A stretch of 64,000 nt of DNA from Cyanosarcina radialis HA8281-LM2 (GTDB lineage: Bacteria; Cyanobacteriota; Cyanobacteriia; Cyanobacteriales; CCAP-1448). Below are positions 35,011 to 43,112 of this stretch, one piece after another. Location of the stretch: assembly GCA_019359615.1 (NCBI GenBank), contig JAHHHA010000031.1, positions 1 to 64,000 of the forward strand. Reading direction: 5' to 3'. The notes under the pieces were generated by a model, which saw nothing but the letters and a program-made list of their open reading frames with translations, had not been told where the DNA came from and ran no database searches. The translations under genes were made by a program, and so were the position numbers. The stretch's first letter is position 1, and each line of letters opens with the position of its first letter.

Positions 35011-35038
35011 GTAGGGGTGCAATGCATTGCGCCCCTAC
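35011..35038. repeat. GTAGGGGTGCAATG palindrome, copy 2
   Basis: A copy of the palindrome at 6862-6889 with one change (GGGGTGC). It lies between arsM and pstS. Confidence 0.8.
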
Positions 35039-35103
35039 CGAGGTTATACATTCCTAAATTTGTGTAATTCCTGTCAGCGTCAAACCATTTAACCAACATT
35101 AGT

Positions 35104-35961
35104 ATGAAAAACCAACAAAAATATACTGCTTTAGCAGTCACTCTATCGCTAGGGATGTTGCTATCAGCTTGCCAGCAGAATTCGCCAAAAACTCAACTAA
35201 CTTTGACGGGTTCGAGTACCGTAGCTCCGCTAACTAGTGAAATTGCCAAACGCTTTGAAGCCAAACATCCTGGCGTTCGCATTGATGTCCAAACCGGAGG
35301 TTCGTCGCGAGGATTAGCCGATGCCCGATCGAGATTGGCGAATATTGGCATGGTATCTCGCAATTTGAAAGGAAATGAAACAGGAGAATTTCAAAGCTTT
35401 GCGATCGCCCGCGACGGCATTAGTATCATTCTCAATACTAATAATCCCGTCAAAATCCTGAGTAATGAGCAAATACTCAATATCTATCAAGGCAAGATCG
35501 AGAATTGGAAACAGGTAGGCGGTAAAGACGCACCGATTACAGTTGTCAACAAAGCCGAAGGACGATCGACTTTAGAACTATTTTTGGGTTATTTCAAGCT
35601 GGAAAATTCTCAAATTAAAGCCGATGTAGTCATCGGAGATAACCAACAGGGAATCAAAACTGTAGCTGGCAATCCCAATGCGATCGGCTACGTCTCGATC
35701 GGCACGGCGGAATACGATATCGAGCGCGGCGTACCGATTCAATTGCTGCCAATTGGCGGCGTGGAAGCAAGTACGAAAACCGTGCAAAATGGCACTTTTC
35801 CCTTGTCTCGTCCCCTGCTATTGGTGACAGCTAAACCGCCATCGGGATTGACTAAAGAATTTATTGATTTCGCCCAATCTCAGGAAGTCTATGACATCGT
35901 TAAACAGCAGAACTTCGTCCCGATCGCTACCAAAAATGTCGCTAAAACCTCAGTCCGCTGA
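35104..35961 (+). CDS. pstS: Phosphate-binding lipoprotein PstS
   Basis: The 285-residue substrate-binding protein of the Pst phosphate transporter has a lipoprotein signal (LGMLLSACQQ, Cys about 23). Phosphate-binding loops are present: TGSSTVAPLTSEIAKRFE, GGSSRGLADARS and VVNKAEGRSTLELFLGYF. It is the short PstS type. The last 26 bases overlap pstC. Proximity to arsenic genes is notable because arsenate is a phosphate analogue that enters by Pst. Confidence 0.92.
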   Translation: MKNQQKYTALAVTLSLGMLLSACQQNSPKTQLTLTGSSTVAPLTSEIAKRFEAKHPGVRIDVQTGGSSRGLADARSRLANIGMVSRNLKGNETGEFQSFAIARDGISIILNTNNPVKILSNEQILNIYQGKIENWKQVGGKDAPITVVNKAEGRSTLELFLGYFKLENSQIKADVVIGDNQQGIKTVAGNPNAIGYVSIGTAEYDIERGVPIQLLPIGGVEASTKTVQNGTFPLSRPLLLVTAKPPSGLTKEFIDFAQSQEVYDIVKQQNFVPIATKNVAKTSVR

Positions 35962-36796
35962 CTGGCTGCTGCTGTGGACTCTCAGATGCTTGGGGGCAAT
36001 TGCGGGGGCAATCGTCATCGCGATCGTTATCTTCTTAGTTTTAGAAGCACTGCCAGTCCTGCAACAAGTAGGAATTGGACGCTTTGTTACCGATCCTTCC
36101 TGGCATCCTGCCGAAGGATTCTACAACCTGATGCCCATGTTATGGGGAACTCTGCTGGCGATGGGCGGTTCGGTTTTAATCGCCACCCCCTTGGGCATTC
36201 TCTCTGCCATCTTCTGCCAATACTATGCCCCCAAATGGCTAGCCAATCTTTACCGCCGACTCATCGAGCTACTGGCAGGAATTCCTTCTGTAGTTTATGG
36301 CTTCTGGGGATTAGTGGTCCTAGTACCCCTAATTAATCGCCTGCATCCCCCAGGAACCAGCTTGCTGGCTGGAATTGCCATTCTGACAATTATGATTCTC
36401 CCCACGATCGCCCTTACCGCCGATGCCAGTTTTACCAAAATTCCGTCGTCATACTTGCTAGGGGCAGCTTCCTTGGGTTTATCTCGTTGGGGAACCATCT
36501 GCGGGATAGTATTGCCAGCGGCCAAATCCGGGCTGTTTACGGGGGTAATTCTAGAAACCGGACGAGCGATTGGAGAAACCATGGCAGTGCTGATGGTTTG
36601 CGGAAACGTCGTCCAAACCCCCCACAGTTTGTTCGATCCGATTCGCACCCTCACCGCCAACATTGCTTTAGAAATGGCTTACGCGCTAGGAAATCATCGT
36701 TCTGCCCTGTTTGTCAGCGGCTTAGTTCTGATGGGTGCGATCGCGCTTCTAGTCGTAATCGCAGAAGCGATTAGTCAGGAGGAAATCTATGGCTAA
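35936..36796 (+). CDS. pstC: Phosphate ABC transporter permease PstC
   Basis: The 286-residue inner-membrane permease has six membrane segments. The start ATG 35936 gives MSLKPQSADWLLLW, and the frame is also open upstream inside pstS. Signatures: YNLMPMLWGTLLAMGGSVLI, IELLAGIPSVVYGFWGLVVL and the EAA-type loop LGAASLGLSRWGTICGIVLP. It overlaps pstS by 26 bases and pstA by 8, so translation is coupled. Confidence 0.92.
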   Translation: MSLKPQSADWLLLWTLRCLGAIAGAIVIAIVIFLVLEALPVLQQVGIGRFVTDPSWHPAEGFYNLMPMLWGTLLAMGGSVLIATPLGILSAIFCQYYAPKWLANLYRRLIELLAGIPSVVYGFWGLVVLVPLINRLHPPGTSLLAGIAILTIMILPTIALTADASFTKIPSSYLLGAASLGLSRWGTICGIVLPAAKSGLFTGVILETGRAIGETMAVLMVCGNVVQTPHSLFDPIRTLTANIALEMAYALGNHRSALFVSGLVLMGAIALLVVIAEAISQEEIYG

Positions 36797-37739
36797 GAAG
36801 AAAGGAGTTCAGAAGTCAGAAGTCAGAAGTCAGAAGTCAGAAGTTAATTTCCTCCCTTGCTCCCCTGCCTCCCCTGCTTCCCCATCTCCCCATCTCCCCA
36901 TCTCCCCATCTCCCCCTCCCCTCTCCCTCCTCCCTACTATCACTGTTTGGGCAATCGCCCTGTTAGTCACTGCCACGTTCGCTTGGATTGTCGGAGATAT
37001 CATTTGGCACGGTGCTGGCACGATTTCCTGGGAATTTCTCACCACCGCCCCCAAAAACTCCGGGCGAGAGGGAGGTATTGCCCCGATTCTGGTGGCTACC
37101 GGACTGATTTTAGGAGTTTGTCTGGCAGTGTCTTTACCTCTAGGAATAGGAACGGCAATTCTGCTAGCAGAATTTACCCCTACTGACAGTTGGTTTGGGC
37201 GCTTGGTGCGGCGCAGCCTCGATGTCCTCGCTGGAGTGCCGTCGATCGTCTTTGGGCTGTTTGGCAATGTCTTCTTTGCCCGCACTTTGGGATTGGGTTT
37301 TTCCATTCTCTCTGGGGGACTAACCCTAGCTTGTATGGTGTTACCGATTCTGATTCGATCGGCCGAAGAAGGATTGCGTGCCGTCCCCAACGATTATCGC
37401 TTGGCGGCTGCTTCCTTGGGCTTGTCTCGGACTACAACCTTATGGCAACTACTTTTACCCGCTGCTGTTCCAGGATTATTAGTGGGATTGGTACTGGGAA
37501 TTGGGCGGGCGATGGCTGAAACTGCTGCCCTAATTTTTACTAGCGGCTATGTCGATCGAATGCCGCAATCTCTTTTCGATTCCGGACGTGCCCTTTCTAT
37601 CCATATTTTCGATCTGTCGATGAACGTTTCTGGAGGCGATACCAACGCTTATGGTTCAGCCTTAGTTTTGGTTGTCTTGCTATTGCTGATTAACGGTACG
37701 GCTGCACAAATAGCCGATCGATGGTTGCATAAGTTTTAA
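36789..37739 (+). CDS. pstA: Phosphate ABC transporter permease PstA
   Basis: The 316-residue permease pairs with PstC. Signatures: WEFLTTAPKNSGREGGIAPI, LDVLAGVPSIVFGLFGNVFF and LAAASLGLSRTTTLWQLLLP. The first 45 residues are not family-like: codons 7-20 are GTCAGAA repeats (VQKSEVRSQKSEV) and codons 21-45 are a CCCCTGCC/CCCCATCTC tract (Pro-Ser-rich). Two classes of dispersed repeat have therefore entered the 5' end in frame, or the true start lies after them. It overlaps pstC by 8 bases. Confidence 0.9.
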   Translation: MAKKKGVQKSEVRSQKSEVNFLPCSPASPASPSPHLPISPSPPPLSLLPTITVWAIALLVTATFAWIVGDIIWHGAGTISWEFLTTAPKNSGREGGIAPILVATGLILGVCLAVSLPLGIGTAILLAEFTPTDSWFGRLVRRSLDVLAGVPSIVFGLFGNVFFARTLGLGFSILSGGLTLACMVLPILIRSAEEGLRAVPNDYRLAAASLGLSRTTTLWQLLLPAAVPGLLVGLVLGIGRAMAETAALIFTSGYVDRMPQSLFDSGRALSIHIFDLSMNVSGGDTNAYGSALVLVVLLLLINGTAAQIADRWLHKF

Positions 37740-37912
37740 CGAACCACATAGACGCGCCAGCGGCTTCCCGCAGGGTAGGCACAAAGAACATCAAGAGAAG
37801 AGATCTTTTGTCTAAGTCGATACTTATCAAAATCATCTGCGTTTATCTGCGTTTATCTGTGGTTAATCTGCGTTCTAAATCTAAATACATTTAACATTTA
37901 TACTTCACCAAG

Positions 37913-38743
37913 ATGAAAACCAGTCTGAATTCAACCCCATCTGTACGCCCCTGTACCCCCACACCATCGCATCACCAAGAGACTTTCATCCAAACGGAAC
38001 GATTGAGCTTGCGGTATGGATGTAAAACGGCTTTTTGTGATGTCAACCTCTCAATTCCGGTCGGTTGTATCACAGCTTTAGTCGGCCCTTCTGGATGTGG
38101 GAAAAGCAGCTTTCTCTGTTGCTTGAATCGGCTTACAGATCTGATTCCTTGCTGCCAAGTATCGGGAAAAGTTCGGTTAGGTAAACTCGACATTCTCAAT
38201 CCGAAAATCGATCCGATTGCTCTGCGGCGGCGAGTTAGTTTGATTTCTCAAAAGCCCAACCCTTTCCCCCTCTCAATTTGGCAAAACATCGCCTTACCCT
38301 TGAAAGAACATGGCCTCAGAAATCGCGAAGAAATCGATCGAATAGTCGAACAAAGTTTGCGAGATGTGGGCTTATGGGATGAGGTTAAAGATCGACTGAA
38401 AGATAGCGCCCTTGCCCTTTCTGGCGGTCAACAGCAACGCCTGTGCATTGCCCGCGCCCTAGCCCTCAAACCAGAGGCCCTGCTGCTGGACGAGCCTTGC
38501 AGCGCCCTCGATCCGATTTCTAGCAGCGTGGTGGAAGACTTAATTGTCAGTTTGAAGCACCATTACACTTTATTAATTGTCACTCACAACTTAGCCCAAG
38601 CTCGACGCATTGCTGACTATGTTGCCTGTTTTTGGGTAAAAGATGACAGCGGACAATTAATTGAATGCGGTTCCGCCGAACAAGTTTTTGCCGATCCGCA
38701 AAGCCCAATTACCGCCGCCTATGTCAATGGGATTCGAGGATAA
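37913..38743 (+). CDS. pstB: Phosphate ABC transporter ATPase PstB
   Basis: The 276-residue ATPase shows Walker A GPSGCGKSSFLCCLNRL (about 60), the Q-loop SLISQKPNPFPLSIWQN, the signature ALSGGQQQRLCIARAL, Walker B LLLDEPCSALDP and the switch His in IVTHNLAQARR. It powers PstC/PstA. It is separated from pstA by 173 bases of short repeats (ATCTGCGTTTATCTG). No phoU follows. Confidence 0.93.
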   Translation: MKTSLNSTPSVRPCTPTPSHHQETFIQTERLSLRYGCKTAFCDVNLSIPVGCITALVGPSGCGKSSFLCCLNRLTDLIPCCQVSGKVRLGKLDILNPKIDPIALRRRVSLISQKPNPFPLSIWQNIALPLKEHGLRNREEIDRIVEQSLRDVGLWDEVKDRLKDSALALSGGQQQRLCIARALALKPEALLLDEPCSALDPISSSVVEDLIVSLKHHYTLLIVTHNLAQARRIADYVACFWVKDDSGQLIECGSAEQVFADPQSPITAAYVNGIRG

Positions 38744-38777
38744 TACCATTTTGTTTTTTAGATGCAACACATCCTGA

Positions 38778-38805
38778 GTAGGGGCGCAAAGCATTGCGCC
38801 CCTAC
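38778..38805. repeat. GTAGGGGCGCAAAG palindrome, copy 3
   Basis: A third copy of the palindrome at 6862-6889, with one central change. It is followed by ATTTAGCAAAA-like sequence also seen after the degraded copy near 11250. Confidence 0.8.
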
Positions 38806-38919
38806 AGGGGAATTCATATGTAGCAGGTATTAAGCAAAACGGTATAGGAGATGGTCGATCGATTGAGAAAAAGTAGACTCCTGAAACTGCTAATCTGGTG
38901 TTAATTACCCCAGATACTA

Positions 38920-39858
38920 ATGAATTCTCTCGATCGCGTTACGGTTATCGTTCCAGCTACCACAGCTAATTTAGGTCCTGGTTTTGACTGCCTCGGTGCA
39001 GCTTTAAGGCTATATAACGAGTTTTCTTTCTCTCGCCAAGAATCGGGAGAAATCGCGATCGCCGTGACTGGTTCTGAAGCTAAGCGAGTCAGTACAGATC
39101 GCCACAACCTCGCTTATAAAGCTGTAGTCAAGTTTTACCAACATATAGAGCAAACCCCGCCACCACTAAAAATAGAAATTAAGTTGGGCGTGCCCTTAGC
39201 CAGGGGTTTGGGCAGTTCAGCCACAGCGATCGTCGGTGGGTTAGTCGGTGCCAATTTACTAGCTGGCGAACCCTTGAATCAGTCGCAGGTAATGGCATTA
39301 GCGATCGCCATGGAAGGACATCCAGATAACGTCGTTCCTGCCCTGTTGGGCGGTTGTCGGTTGGCAGCAACAAATGTAGAGACGCGAGATCTCGCGTCTC
39401 TACCAAATTGGGAAATTTGCGATATTCCTTGGCACGACGATGTGGTTCCGGTGGTGGCGATTCCCGATTTTGAACTGCCTACCGCCCAAGCGCGGCAAGT
39501 GCTACCCGCACAATACAGTCGCGCCGATGCGATTTTTAATACCGCCCATTTAGGTTTGCTGTTGCGAGGGTTGGAAACAGGTAAAGGGGACTGGTTGCGA
39601 TCGGCATTGCAAGATCGAATCCATCAGCCTTACCGTCAAGCCTTGATTCCTGGGTATGAAGCAGTAAAGGCAGTAGCGATCGCATCTGGCGCTTACGGAA
39701 TGGTAATTAGCGGGGCCGGCCCCACTTTGTTAGCTTTAGCCGATCGAACCGATGCCGATGCAGTAGCAACGGCCATGAAGTCAGCTTGGCAACAAGCCGG
39801 GATTAAAGCCGAAGCCATGGCGCTGGCCCTCGATCGCCAAGGTGCAAGAAGGGAATAA
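38920..39858 (+). CDS. thrB: Homoserine kinase
   Basis: The GHMP kinase phosphorylates homoserine in threonine synthesis. It shows [20 protein letters not shown] at the N-terminus, the ATP loop [16 protein letters not shown] (about 92) and [14 protein letters not shown] near the C-terminus. At codons 153-162 the 28-bp palindrome (39376-39403) is inserted in frame and encodes VETRDLASL between CRLAATN and [10 protein letters not shown]. The palindrome adds about ten residues to a surface loop; the rest of the enzyme is intact. Confidence 0.92.
   Translation: MNSLDRVTVIVPATTANLGPGFDCLGAALRLYNEFSFSRQESGEIAIAVTGSEAKRVSTDRHNLAYKAVVKFYQHIEQTPPPLKIEIKLGVPLARGLGSSATAIVGGLVGANLLAGEPLNQSQVMALAIAMEGHPDNVVPALLGGCRLAATNVETRDLASLPNWEICDIPWHDDVVPVVAIPDFELPTAQARQVLPAQYSRADAIFNTAHLGLLLRGLETGKGDWLRSALQDRIHQPYRQALIPGYEAVKAVAIASGAYGMVISGAGPTLLALADRTDADAVATAMKSAWQQAGIKAEAMALALDRQGARRE
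39376..39403. repeat. GTAGAGACGCGAGA palindrome inside thrB
   Basis: A perfect 28-bp palindrome, identical over 24 bases to 4161-4184, sits in the coding sequence of thrB and is read through in frame. This is direct evidence that the repeat inserts, or has inserted, into genes. Confidence 0.85.
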
Positions 39859-39917
39859 GGGAGAGTTGGATTTGACAATTAACAGCGCCCACCAAACATG
39901 GCTAAGGTTAATTTAGT

Positions 39918-40694
39918 CTAAGTTTGCTTCTTTCTTAGAACTATCCGACTCTCAATTTGTAACTCCAACTCGAAGTCATCCGACATTCCTCGCCTTTCTA
40001 GTGCTTTCTGTACAGCATCGCGAGAGCAATAAATTTGCTGTACGCGCTTTTGGTGTGAAACACTTCCTAAGTGGCTGCGATAGTAATAAAGTGGTTTTGG
40101 TAAATGTGTAAACGCTGTAACCTCTGAAAGCTTTAAACACAGATCGTAATCTACAGCACACTCCAATGATTCATCTGCGCCACCTACTTGCTCAAAAAAA
40201 CAACGTCGGAATAAGCGGAAATGAAAGGTCATGAAGCTTAGTAATAGTTTCTCCTTAGAGTAAGGAATGGTACAACGCCCTCCGTACTTCCTTTGTTTCC
40301 CCAATCCATCAATAACGATGTAATCGGTGTATACAAGTCCTGTTTCTTGATGAGTGTCTAATACTAACTTCGCTTCTTGTAAAGCTGTTGGTGCTAGCAA
40401 ATCATCGCTATCTACGCAGCCAATATACGTTCCTGTTGTCCGAGCAATAGCGGCATTGATAGAAGCTGCAATACCTCTATGCTCCGCAGCTATTACCTTT
40501 ACTCGTTTATCGGATTTAGCGTATCTATAAGCAATATCTAGAGAGTTATCTAGCGAGCCATCATCCCAAACTATCAGTTCAAAATCTGGCATAGTTTGTG
40601 CGAGAACGCTTTCAATTGCAGCACTCAGATAGCGTTCTCCGTTGTAAACAGGTATGATGATTGAAGTCTTCAGCACCACGGAAATTCCTTTCAA
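39918..40694 (-). CDS. Family 2 glycosyltransferase
   Basis: The 258-residue GT-A enzyme shows KTSIIIPVYNGERYLSAAIE at the N-terminus, ELIVWDDGSLDNS (nucleotide-binding DDGS), GCVDSDDLLAPTALQ (the DxD metal motif) and AVDYDLCLKLSE. The acceptor and donor sugars cannot be told. Its ATG overlaps the stop of the secreted protein at 40691 by four bases, so the two are translated together. Confidence 0.85.
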   Translation of the reverse strand: MKGISVVLKTSIIIPVYNGERYLSAAIESVLAQTMPDFELIVWDDGSLDNSLDIAYRYAKSDKRVKVIAAEHRGIAASINAAIARTTGTYIGCVDSDDLLAPTALQEAKLVLDTHQETGLVYTDYIVIDGLGKQRKYGGRCTIPYSKEKLLLSFMTFHFRLFRRCFFEQVGGADESLECAVDYDLCLKLSEVTAFTHLPKPLYYYRSHLGSVSHQKRVQQIYCSRDAVQKALERRGMSDDFELELQIESRIVLRKKQT

Positions 40695-41356
40695 TCAAGG
40701 AAATCATTACCAAATCCATAACCCCAATCGACGACTGAGGGAGATGGAGAAATTGCAGGGGCAGTAGTTTTGGCAACCTGCTCGTCTTGACCTTCAACCG
40801 CTAAGGAAGGAGAGTTAGATGTAGCAATAATTTTACCTTGTAAATGACGACGATCCAATCCTAATTTAAAGACATCGTCTAGATTATCGAGTGAAGTGCA
40901 GTAAAGGTTTGGACAGAAATCACCACAGGCAGTATCAAACGATGGAATCTCATAAATTGCAATATCACCAGTACGACTAGTACTTACTGGACTACTTGGT
41001 GGGATATACACATAAACTAGACCTGCTAATGATGCCTTGTTTGAATACTTATTTATTACGGTGCCAGTGGAATAGCGAGTTCGCGCGGGCCTAACAAATC
41101 TAATATCTGATAGTTGTTCTCTATCAAGAAAAATGACAGTGTTTACAAAAAAAATTCTTTCTCGATAATATGTTTCTGCACTGTAGGCCACCCCAGTAGT
41201 AGTCTTGTCGTTAAAAAGATCGCAACTTAAAGTTGCCCTTCCACGATACAAATCTTGAACTGCTGTAGCAGCAAACCCTATCTTTACTGTTGACAGATAC
41301 AAGCTACAGGTACAAATTAGATACGCAATTTTACGGGAGACAGATAGTTTAAACAT
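40691..41356 (-). CDS. Secreted hypothetical protein
   Basis: The 221-residue protein starts at ATG 41356 with a signal peptide (SRKIAYLICTCSLYLSTV then KIGFAA, cut near residue 31). The mature part has six cysteines, including DTACGDFCPNLYCTSLDNL, which suggests disulfides, and a low-complexity acidic tail. No family recognised. It is upstream of, and overlaps, the glycosyltransferase gene. An upstream in-frame ATG at 41416 lacks a plausible signal. Confidence 0.5.
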   Translation of the reverse strand: MFKLSVSRKIAYLICTCSLYLSTVKIGFAATAVQDLYRGRATLSCDLFNDKTTTGVAYSAETYYRERIFFVNTVIFLDREQLSDIRFVRPARTRYSTGTVINKYSNKASLAGLVYVYIPPSSPVSTSRTGDIAIYEIPSFDTACGDFCPNLYCTSLDNLDDVFKLGLDRRHLQGKIIATSNSPSLAVEGQDEQVAKTTAPAISPSPSVVDWGYGFGNDFLD

Positions 41357-41712
41357 AGTTAAGCCTTCAGATAAAAAATAACTAGTTACAGGAAATTGGT
41401 GCAATGATTCCAACATTAATACAATTTAAATACACGACAATTTAGTAGGTATATACTCTCTCGATAACAGTCTCTCTAGCACGATTTTACTAAACTGTTT
41501 GATAGAAATTTACAGTTCTCTATCTACTATATACTTCAGGATTTCTAGATAGTTAGAATGGTAATTCGTCGATAGCCAAACTCTATTCTGTCGTGTTTTA
41601 TCAATGCAAATGCAAGTAAAATACACTAAAAACTTGGTTGCTCAACTCTTCTTCCATTAGGCAAGATTAGTGTTTCTCCAGGTAGCATCCTCAATCCGTT
41701 AGGTCTAAAAAG
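41357..41712. other. Gap including the readthrough tail of the next gene
   Basis: AT-rich and without an intact gene. Positions 41626-41712 (minus strand) continue the frame of the gene at 41713 beyond its stop codon (see that entry). The remainder shows no recognisable element. Confidence 0.5.
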
Positions 41713-42045
41713 TTACACTCCCTTTAATTCTCCACTAGGAAGTTGTATGAGAGGTTGAAGTTTTAATCCCTCAGTTGTAGTAATTGTTCCATTCGGTTCA
41801 ATTTTAGTTCCATCTGGCAAAATAACAGTTTGTCTCCCTAAAGGAATTTGAATCATATGGGGGCGAACTATTACAAAAGGAGGTAGTGGTAAAGTAGGCT
41901 TTTGAGTTGATTCTGCCTTAATTGAGCTAGCATCACGATCGTTATTAGAATTATTTTCAATCGACAAAAGCTTAGCTTGTTGGCTTCCTAATATAATACT
42001 AGCTAATAGCACGGTAGAAATAGTTGACAATCCAATTTTTTGCAT
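41713..42045 (-). CDS. Small secreted protein, possibly truncated by a stop codon
   Basis: The 110-residue protein has an N-terminal signal (IGLSTISTVLLASIILGSQQ) and a Pro-rich middle. It has repeated strand-turn motifs, RQTVILPDGTKIEPNG and GLKLQPLIQLPSGE. After the TAA at 41713-41715 the same frame stays open for 28 more codons reading LFRPNGLRMLPGETLILPN then GRRVEQPSF, which repeats the same motif, and ends at 41626. A sense-to-TAA change may have shortened the gene. No family recognised. Confidence 0.5.
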   Translation of the reverse strand: MQKIGLSTISTVLLASIILGSQQAKLLSIENNSNNDRDASSIKAESTQKPTLPLPPFVIVRPHMIQIPLGRQTVILPDGTKIEPNGTITTTEGLKLQPLIQLPSGELKGV

Positions 42046-42259
42046 TTAACTTTTAACCCTAACTTACTTTGGCTGCGTTATCGCTAATATGCCCATAATC
42101 AAATAGCAGTCGCTCTCTTCTTAAAAAACTTTACAAAACAATAATTAGGATTTTTTTTGTTACTTTTGATGGATAGAATTTAAGATATCTAGTTTTTATT
42201 CTAAATTATTTAAGTAAGGATACCAAAACTATTATTTGCGAAAAAATTGGAGAATTATT

Positions 42260-43045
42260 GTGTTTAACATATTAGAGACTCCCTCTTTCCCTATACATTA
42301 TGGCTTTAGCCCAGACCTCGACTTTTGCATATGGACGCTAGAAGTAGACGGCTTACAGGTTTTTCCTTTTGACAAGCACCTAGAGGGCAATGGAGTTCTA
42401 AGAGCTAAAGGAATGAACGCCCAGTCTTGGCAGGATTGGGTGAGAAAAATTGTTTTACTTTCAGACCAACGTTTGAACTGGCACGTAGAAGATATCGAGG
42501 GGAAAGTCTCACAACAACTAGCTGCCCACCAAAAAGGGGCGGCTGTAGCTGCAACAAGGTATCCACACCTTCACTTTCCTGCAATTGATGACATACGTGC
42601 AGGCACATACAGATATTTAACTTGGCAAGAGGAGCAGTACCAACTAGCAGCGGCCGCTGCCAGACAAGTCGTGAGGGAGCCAGCTTCTCTCGAACGGCTA
42701 CCTGGCAGATGCGTAGATCTTTGGAATGGCGACCCAAATGTTGGGAAACGCCTCAAAGAGCTATGGCAGCAATACTATCCTGGTGGGTTCAGACAGCGAG
42801 AACGGGCCTGGGGTGGGGAAGTATTGACATCAGGCGAACCTCGATCGCTGTGGCACGTTTTGCAGCCATACCGCGAGCAGTTAGAAGCTCTAGAACTGTA
42901 TTTAGTTGCTTATCCAGAGCCAGCGGCATATTTAGTTCCACCAGCATCGGCCATCTTTTCAGTTACCAACCGACCAGATGGCAGCGATGCTTTCTTTGAG
43001 GGTGTAATTCAAGTAGTAGTAGAGCTAGCGGCGTTACCAAAGTGA
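42260..43045 (+). CDS. Hypothetical protein
   Basis: The 261-residue soluble protein starts at GTG 42260 with GGAG seven bases upstream (an in-frame TTG at 42236 is poorer). It has mixed helix and strand, with SFPIHYGFSPDLDFCIWTLE, HLHFPAIDDIRAGTYRYL and LWNGDPNVGKRLKELWQQYY. No nucleotide-binding or catalytic motif that I know, and no signal peptide. It is next to clpB on the opposite strand and convergent with it. No family recognised. Confidence 0.5.
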   Translation: MFNILETPSFPIHYGFSPDLDFCIWTLEVDGLQVFPFDKHLEGNGVLRAKGMNAQSWQDWVRKIVLLSDQRLNWHVEDIEGKVSQQLAAHQKGAAVAATRYPHLHFPAIDDIRAGTYRYLTWQEEQYQLAAAAARQVVREPASLERLPGRCVDLWNGDPNVGKRLKELWQQYYPGGFRQRERAWGGEVLTSGEPRSLWHVLQPYREQLEALELYLVAYPEPAAYLVPPASAIFSVTNRPDGSDAFFEGVIQVVVELAALPK

Positions 43046-43112
43046 GTCTAACTTTGGCAAATAGACCACCAAATTCGCGCATTCATAATTCTGAACGCTG
43101 AACTCCTCTCTT

